A stretch of DNA of 17,242 nucleotides from an uncultured Actinomyces sp. (GTDB lineage: Bacteria; Actinomycetota; Actinomycetes; Actinomycetales; Actinomycetaceae). A program made the position numbers and the translations under genes. The DNA is taken from contig CALIZH010000309.1 in assembly GCA_938028585.1 (NCBI GenBank), positions 1-17,242 on the forward strand, given 5' to 3'. Under the pieces are notes generated by a model, which saw nothing but the letters and a program-made list of their open reading frames with translations, did no database searches and was not told where the DNA came from. Of this stretch, positions 14,024-17,242 are shown piece after piece; position 1 is the first letter of the stretch; the number at the start of each line of letters is the position of its first letter.

Positions 14024-15904
14024 TCACAACTCCCTCTGTATTTTGATGACCCGCCGTACTTCCGAAGCTAGAAGGTCTACACCGTGTATTGTAAGAAATG
14101 ATTCCGGGTGAAACTGCATCGATGAGAACTGTCGTCCACGCAAAGCATGAAGTTCTCGAGTATCTGCGTCGAATGTGGCCGAAACTCCTTGTTGCCTAAG
14201 TTCAGCTACGAGTTGACTGGAGCAAATTCCTGTAAACGTATTATAGAAACCCACCCGTTGTCGTTTGCCGAAATAGTTGATCTCTTTCTGTGTTCCTTGA
14301 TTGGGGTTTTTCAAACGTACTAGCGGAATTTTCAGTTGTTTTGCAAGCACCTGGTGACTTAAGCAAATAGCGAGAAATGGTTGCTTAAGTATTACCAATT
14401 CAGCGACAATCTCATGTAACCTGCCTATTCTAGGATCGGATAAATTACAAGGATCGCCAGGCCCTGGACCTAATATCACCAAGTCGTAATTTTCGAAGTT
14501 AACTCGAGTATCGACACCGACAACTTCCGTTTGTAGTCCGATGCCGCACATTTGTGCCGCAATCATGTAGGAAAAAGAGTCTTCCGCGTCAAGTACAATT
14601 GATTTACTCATGGCCTGGCGTAAATACTGTTGTTGACGTTGCCGATGTTCGTCAGATGTCCAGTATAGTGCGGTATTTTGCTTCCTGGTTTGCAAGGTGT
14701 TCGCAATGTCGGAACGTGCCGTAATAATTGATCCTCTAGGTTTATTGAACGCGCGGAGGATGGCAGATACTTTCGATCGAGTTTCTTCGCATTCGCCTGC
14801 TGGATTTGAATCTCGTACAATCGTAGCTCCCGCACCAATACGTACATCTCCATTGGACGAAATTTCGGCTGAGCGTATCAGTATAGCCGAGTCGAGTTCG
14901 AACTGATTTTGTTGATCACCTTCTATGATCGCAACTACACCGCTATAGTATCCTCGTCCTGTTGTTTCGATAGACGAAATCATACGGCAGGCGTTTTTGA
15001 CTGGCGCACCTGTGACTGTTGGAGCAAATAGAGTGTCGTGCAATAGTTTTCTCGGATCATCTCTGTACTCCCCGATAATCCGGTACCCGGTGTGTACGAC
15101 ATTCGAAAGTTGATGAAGATGGGGGCCTTCTACTCGAAGATTCGAGCAGGAATGCGCCATCATTTTCAGTTCTTCATCAACCACCATATTGAGTTCGTCT
15201 ATTTCTTTTTGATCATTTAAAAAGTCGAGGATCTCTCGGGCCTGGAAGGCTTTGTCTTTTAAAGGGTAGGTGCCGCTTAAAGGTGTCATAGATGCCTGAG
15301 CATTTTTGATTGCTACGTGTTGCTCAGGTGTGGCGCCAACAATCCATTTGTCTTCTAAACGAACTAGGAAAGTCCAGTATGCGTCAGGATCTTGCAGTAG
15401 AAGTCGGATGAATACCTCAATTGGAACTAACGGTGAAAAGTTGTCGATTCCGAGCTCGTAATTACGGTACATGACGACATTTGATCCCTCGCCTCGCCCG
15501 ATGTATTCGTTCACCACTTCCTGGACTATTCTTGAGTATTGTTTGTCTTCTAAATCAAATCGTTCATTACTGACTTCGAAGGACTCTGGCGGTACATTGT
15601 CTACAAATGAAGTCATCTCCATCTCAGACTGTTCTAAAACTGACATCGCCAACAGGGGTACGTTGTCATTTTGAACATCAAATTTTTTTTCACGCAGTTG
15701 GCAAAACGGAATGACGGTTAGTATTGCATTCGGTTTATTTTCAGGATGAAGAGAGGGGAGGGGGATGTCGGATAGGCTATCGTATGAACTTACTGGTCCG
15801 GCAAGAAGTTCGATTGTTTTATTGCGACCTCGCCCCCTGTTTCGCGATATTAGCGCATAATTAGTGTGCTCACCAACGATAATTTGCTCCAACAGATTGC
15901 TCAT
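14024..15904 (-). CDS. phzE: 2-amino-2-desoxyisochorismate (ADIC) synthase PhzE
   Basis: PhzE turns chorismate and glutamine-derived ammonia into ADIC, the committed step of phenazine synthesis. The 626-residue protein is a fusion of the expected kind. The N-terminal chorismate-utilising domain (to about residue 390) has TPLSGTYPLKD (207-217) and the VTGAPVKNACRMI segment (297-309). A linker follows, then a type 1 glutamine amidotransferase (433-626) with ILGPGPGDP (477-485), nucleophile Cys514 in AICLSHQ, and the His599/Glu601 pair in FHPES. The serine after the leucine (CLSHQ) replaces the glycine usual in the class (CLGHQ). The start ATG at 15904 has only a weak purine-rich site upstream. 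It lies 37 bases after the phzD stop. Confidence 0.95.
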   Translation of the reverse strand: MSNLLEQIIVGEHTNYALISRNRGRGRNKTIELLAGPVSSYDSLSDIPLPSLHPENKPNAILTVIPFCQLREKKFDVQNDNVPLLAMSVLEQSEMEMTSFVDNVPPESFEVSNERFDLEDKQYSRIVQEVVNEYIGRGEGSNVVMYRNYELGIDNFSPLVPIEVFIRLLLQDPDAYWTFLVRLEDKWIVGATPEQHVAIKNAQASMTPLSGTYPLKDKAFQAREILDFLNDQKEIDELNMVVDEELKMMAHSCSNLRVEGPHLHQLSNVVHTGYRIIGEYRDDPRKLLHDTLFAPTVTGAPVKNACRMISSIETTGRGYYSGVVAIIEGDQQNQFELDSAILIRSAEISSNGDVRIGAGATIVRDSNPAGECEETRSKVSAILRAFNKPRGSIITARSDIANTLQTRKQNTALYWTSDEHRQRQQQYLRQAMSKSIVLDAEDSFSYMIAAQMCGIGLQTEVVGVDTRVNFENYDLVILGPGPGDPCNLSDPRIGRLHEIVAELVILKQPFLAICLSHQVLAKQLKIPLVRLKNPNQGTQKEINYFGKRQRVGFYNTFTGICSSQLVAELRQQGVSATFDADTRELHALRGRQFSSMQFHPESFLTIHGVDLLASEVRRVIKIQREL

Positions 15905-15941
15905 TTTTCTTCTCTGCTTTGATCGTCAAGTATTTCAGAAT

Positions 15942-16604
15942 TTATTTGATGGTTTTGACTTCGGGGTGTTTATTTAGGGCACTCGAAACCGTTGAGAGTA
16001 ATTCAATTTTTGCGCAAGTCAATGCTGCTTGTTTCAAGCCCATCCGGTATAGTTCTGCGGTCATATCCCCTGTTGCATCAGCGACAATAAAAGTTTGCAC
16101 GTCATGAGTAAATGCATCAAGCGCAGTTGCCAAGATTCCAACGTGAGAATAGACACCACAGATAATCAACTGATCTCTATTTAAACTCTGCAACCAAGGC
16201 AATAGACTTGTTCCATAGAAGGCACTATACCTCTTTTTTGTAAGCAATAGTTCTGCCGGCTCTGGGTCGATTCCCTCAATCCATCTCCGCTGTTCGGACA
16301 GGTTCTTCATCCCAGATCCCCAAAAATCGCCCATGAGGCCCCGGTCCTTTAGTGTCATTTTTCCATCTTGGCCCGAGTACGCGATGGGGACTCCTTCGTT
16401 TCTTGCCAACGTGATCAGTGCAATCGTATTGTCTGTGAACGTTTTCTCTATCTTCTTCGGAAAAGGATTCAAAAAGAAACGCTGCATATCATGCACTAAG
16501 ACGGCTGTCCGACACGGGTTAATCTTCCAATCTACTTGGTTTAGTAACGGCAGCCTTACAGCCTCTGACACGTCAAATTCGGAATCCACTTGGAGTTTTC
16601 GCAT
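15942..16604 (-). CDS. phzD: Isochorismatase PhzD
   Basis: PhzD hydrolyses the enol ether of ADIC to release pyruvate and give trans-2,3-dihydro-3-hydroxyanthranilate. The 220 residues contain the isochorismatase-fold landmarks: catalytic Asp39 in VLVHDMQ, the DRGLMGDFWGSGM loop (87-99), and Lys123 in LTKKRYSAF. These match Asp38 and Lys122 of the Pseudomonas enzyme. CGVYSHVGI follows later. It is slightly longer than the usual 207 residues because of a C-terminal tail. The start is ATG at 16604, 20 bases after phzB. Confidence 0.95.
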   Translation of the reverse strand: MRKLQVDSEFDVSEAVRLPLLNQVDWKINPCRTAVLVHDMQRFFLNPFPKKIEKTFTDNTIALITLARNEGVPIAYSGQDGKMTLKDRGLMGDFWGSGMKNLSEQRRWIEGIDPEPAELLLTKKRYSAFYGTSLLPWLQSLNRDQLIICGVYSHVGILATALDAFTHDVQTFIVADATGDMTAELYRMGLKQAALTCAKIELLSTVSSALNKHPEVKTIK

Positions 16605-16624
16605 GCTAGGCTCTTATCAAGACG

Positions 16625-17092
16625 TCAGTCAGTCGGAAAACCGATTCGATTAATCGTGGGTGTCTCGATACCTAACGCCCACATTTGTTCGATTGGATTC
16701 ATAAATTCTCTCTGTCTAACAATTTTTCCATCGAGCAGTTCGAAGGAATGTAAAAAATGATTTTTATAGTATCCTTCGGGATAGCCCTCGAAGCAAATTC
16801 GACCTCGCCCATCGCATTCGACCCAGATGAAGTTTGGGTTCTGAGTTTCATAAATTTCGATGTTGTACCATTCCCAATCTGGAAAACACCTCAGTGACCA
16901 TTCTGCATGTTTTGCTAGTTTGTCGCGGCCTTTCGTAGCTACCGGTGCACCCTTGTCTGAGGTCCATAATCCAGCTTCGCCGTCTTCAACGAATAGATTA
17001 TGCCGTTCTAAACGTGCTTTCCCCCGAGAGTTCATATAGATTTCTACCGTGTCACGGTTCTTTTTTCTAGTTTCAGTTTCGACAGTACTCAT
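16625..17092 (-). CDS. phzB: Phenazine biosynthesis protein PhzB (PhzA/B family)
   Basis: PhzA/B proteins have a ketosteroid-isomerase (NTF2-like) fold and help two PhzF product molecules condense in the right orientation. The 155-residue protein follows the family closely: HNLFVEDGEAGLWTSDKG, SLRCFPDWEWYNI, GYPEGYYKNHFLHSFEL, and the acid in RQREFMNP (Glu129). Only one copy is present, as in most producers outside Pseudomonas, which carry no phzA/phzB pair. It is the first gene of the leftward set. The start ATG at 17092 is preceded by AGAGGA about nine bases upstream. No clear promoter was found in the G-rich DNA beyond it. Confidence 0.95.
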   Translation of the reverse strand: MSTVETETRKKNRDTVEIYMNSRGKARLERHNLFVEDGEAGLWTSDKGAPVATKGRDKLAKHAEWSLRCFPDWEWYNIEIYETQNPNFIWVECDGRGRICFEGYPEGYYKNHFLHSFELLDGKIVRQREFMNPIEQMWALGIETPTINRIGFPTD

Positions 17093-17214
17093 GACTTTTT
17101 TCCTCTATCTCGCGCCTGACTTGGCTCATTGTGGGGTGGTTGGGTTGCTTGGGGGCTGGTTGTTGTTGGGATTGTGGGGGTTGCGTGGGTTGGGGTGCGC
17201 ACTAACGTGGGGGT
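17093..17214. other. G-rich (+ strand) upstream region of phzB, possible end of an insertion sequence
   Basis: Composition switches from AT-rich to G-rich at about 17110. The region lies between the divergent starts of phzB (left) and the candidate transposase (right), and should hold the operon promoter, but no -35/-10 pair stands out. It contains repeated runs of three to five Gs (see the entry at 17168-17195). It may include the left terminal repeat of an insertion sequence, which I could not delimit. Confidence 0.4.
17168..17195 (+). promoter_or_regulatory. Potential G-quadruplex motif upstream of the phenazine operon
   Basis: Four G-runs (17168-17170, 17176-17180, 17187-17189, 17192-17195) are separated by loops of 5, 6 and 2 bases, meeting the usual G3+N1-7 rule. 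More G-runs lie just upstream at 17133-17155. The G-rich strand is the template strand for the leftward operon. Any regulatory role is speculation. Confidence 0.35.
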
Positions 17215-17242
17215 ATGAGTCCGTACGTTCGCACGGTCAGGA
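17215..17242 (+). CDS. Start of a possible IS1634-family transposase, cut by the window edge
   Basis: Nine codons are visible, ATG at 17215 reading MSPYVRTVR, with a G-run 17209-17213 just upstream as a plausible binding site. Many actinobacterial IS1634-family transposases begin with a very similar (M/V)xPYVRTVK followed by TASGATAVQ. The identification rests on this short N-terminus only. If right, an insertion sequence borders the phenazine cluster on its promoter side. Confidence 0.4.

Noticed and set aside
3239..17198. A 10-base inverted pair, GCACCCCAAC (3239-3248) and GTTGGGGTGC (17189-17198), at the two borders of the AT-rich block
   Set aside because: Both lie in G/C-run low-complexity DNA, so a match of this length may be chance; no longer match or target duplication was seen.
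1..17242. Search for CRISPR arrays, tRNA or rRNA genes and replication origins
   Set aside because: No regularly spaced repeats, cloverleaf sequences or origin-like iterons were noticed by eye.

Overview
The window most likely comes from an actinobacterium. The phosphopantetheinyl transferase carries the CxxCGxPHG signature common in that phylum, the DAHP synthase is the class II type usual there, and the flanks and the DAHP synthase core are GC-rich. No 16S, tRNA or species marker is present, so this rests on inference. Base composition changes sharply along the window. The left part (1 to about 3250) is moderately to strongly GC-rich. The block from about 4690 to 17100 is clearly AT-richer. 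The DAHP synthase between them has a very GC-rich core with AT-rich ends. This points to an acquired gene cluster set into a GC-rich host.

Layout. At the left edge is the 3' end of a VOC-fold protein resembling phenazine-binding resistance proteins of the EhpR type (+ strand). A DHA2-type MFS exporter follows (- strand, 1116-2531). Two direct copies of a 93-codon HTH reading frame flank it; the first copy is broken by two stops. From 3262 to 17092 runs one leftward, tightly packed gene set. In order of transcription it is phzB, phzD, phzE, phzF, a short-chain dehydrogenase, phzG, a LuxE/EhpF-like carboxylate adenylating enzyme, a LuxC/EhpG-like acyl reductase, a discrete acyltransferase, an adenylation-carrier protein split by an in-frame stop, a protoporphyrinogen-oxidase-like flavoprotein, an Sfp-type phosphopantetheinyl transferase, and phzC. 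At the right edge nine codons of a + strand gene look like the start of an IS1634-family transposase.

How the genes may work together. PhzC feeds the shikimate pathway, and PhzE, D, F, B and G turn chorismate into the phenazine core (phenazine-1-carboxylate or 1,6-dicarboxylate). The LuxE/EhpF-like and LuxC/EhpG-like pair would activate and reduce one ring carboxylate to an aldehyde, and the SDR could reduce that to a hydroxymethyl group. The adenylation-carrier protein, primed by the PPTase, would load an amino acid. The acyltransferase lacks the arginine of malonyl transferases and has no ketosynthase partner, so it could pass the aminoacyl group to the phenazine. The flavoprotein has no assigned step. 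The predicted product is an aminoacylated hydroxymethyl-phenazine carboxylate, similar in logic to D-alanylgriseoluteic acid of Pantoea agglomerans but built by a different gene set. The MFS exporter and the VOC protein fit self-protection.

The features most worth checking are the in-frame TAA inside the adenylation domain, the mosaic phzC, the atypical acyltransferase, and the duplicated HTH frames around the exporter.
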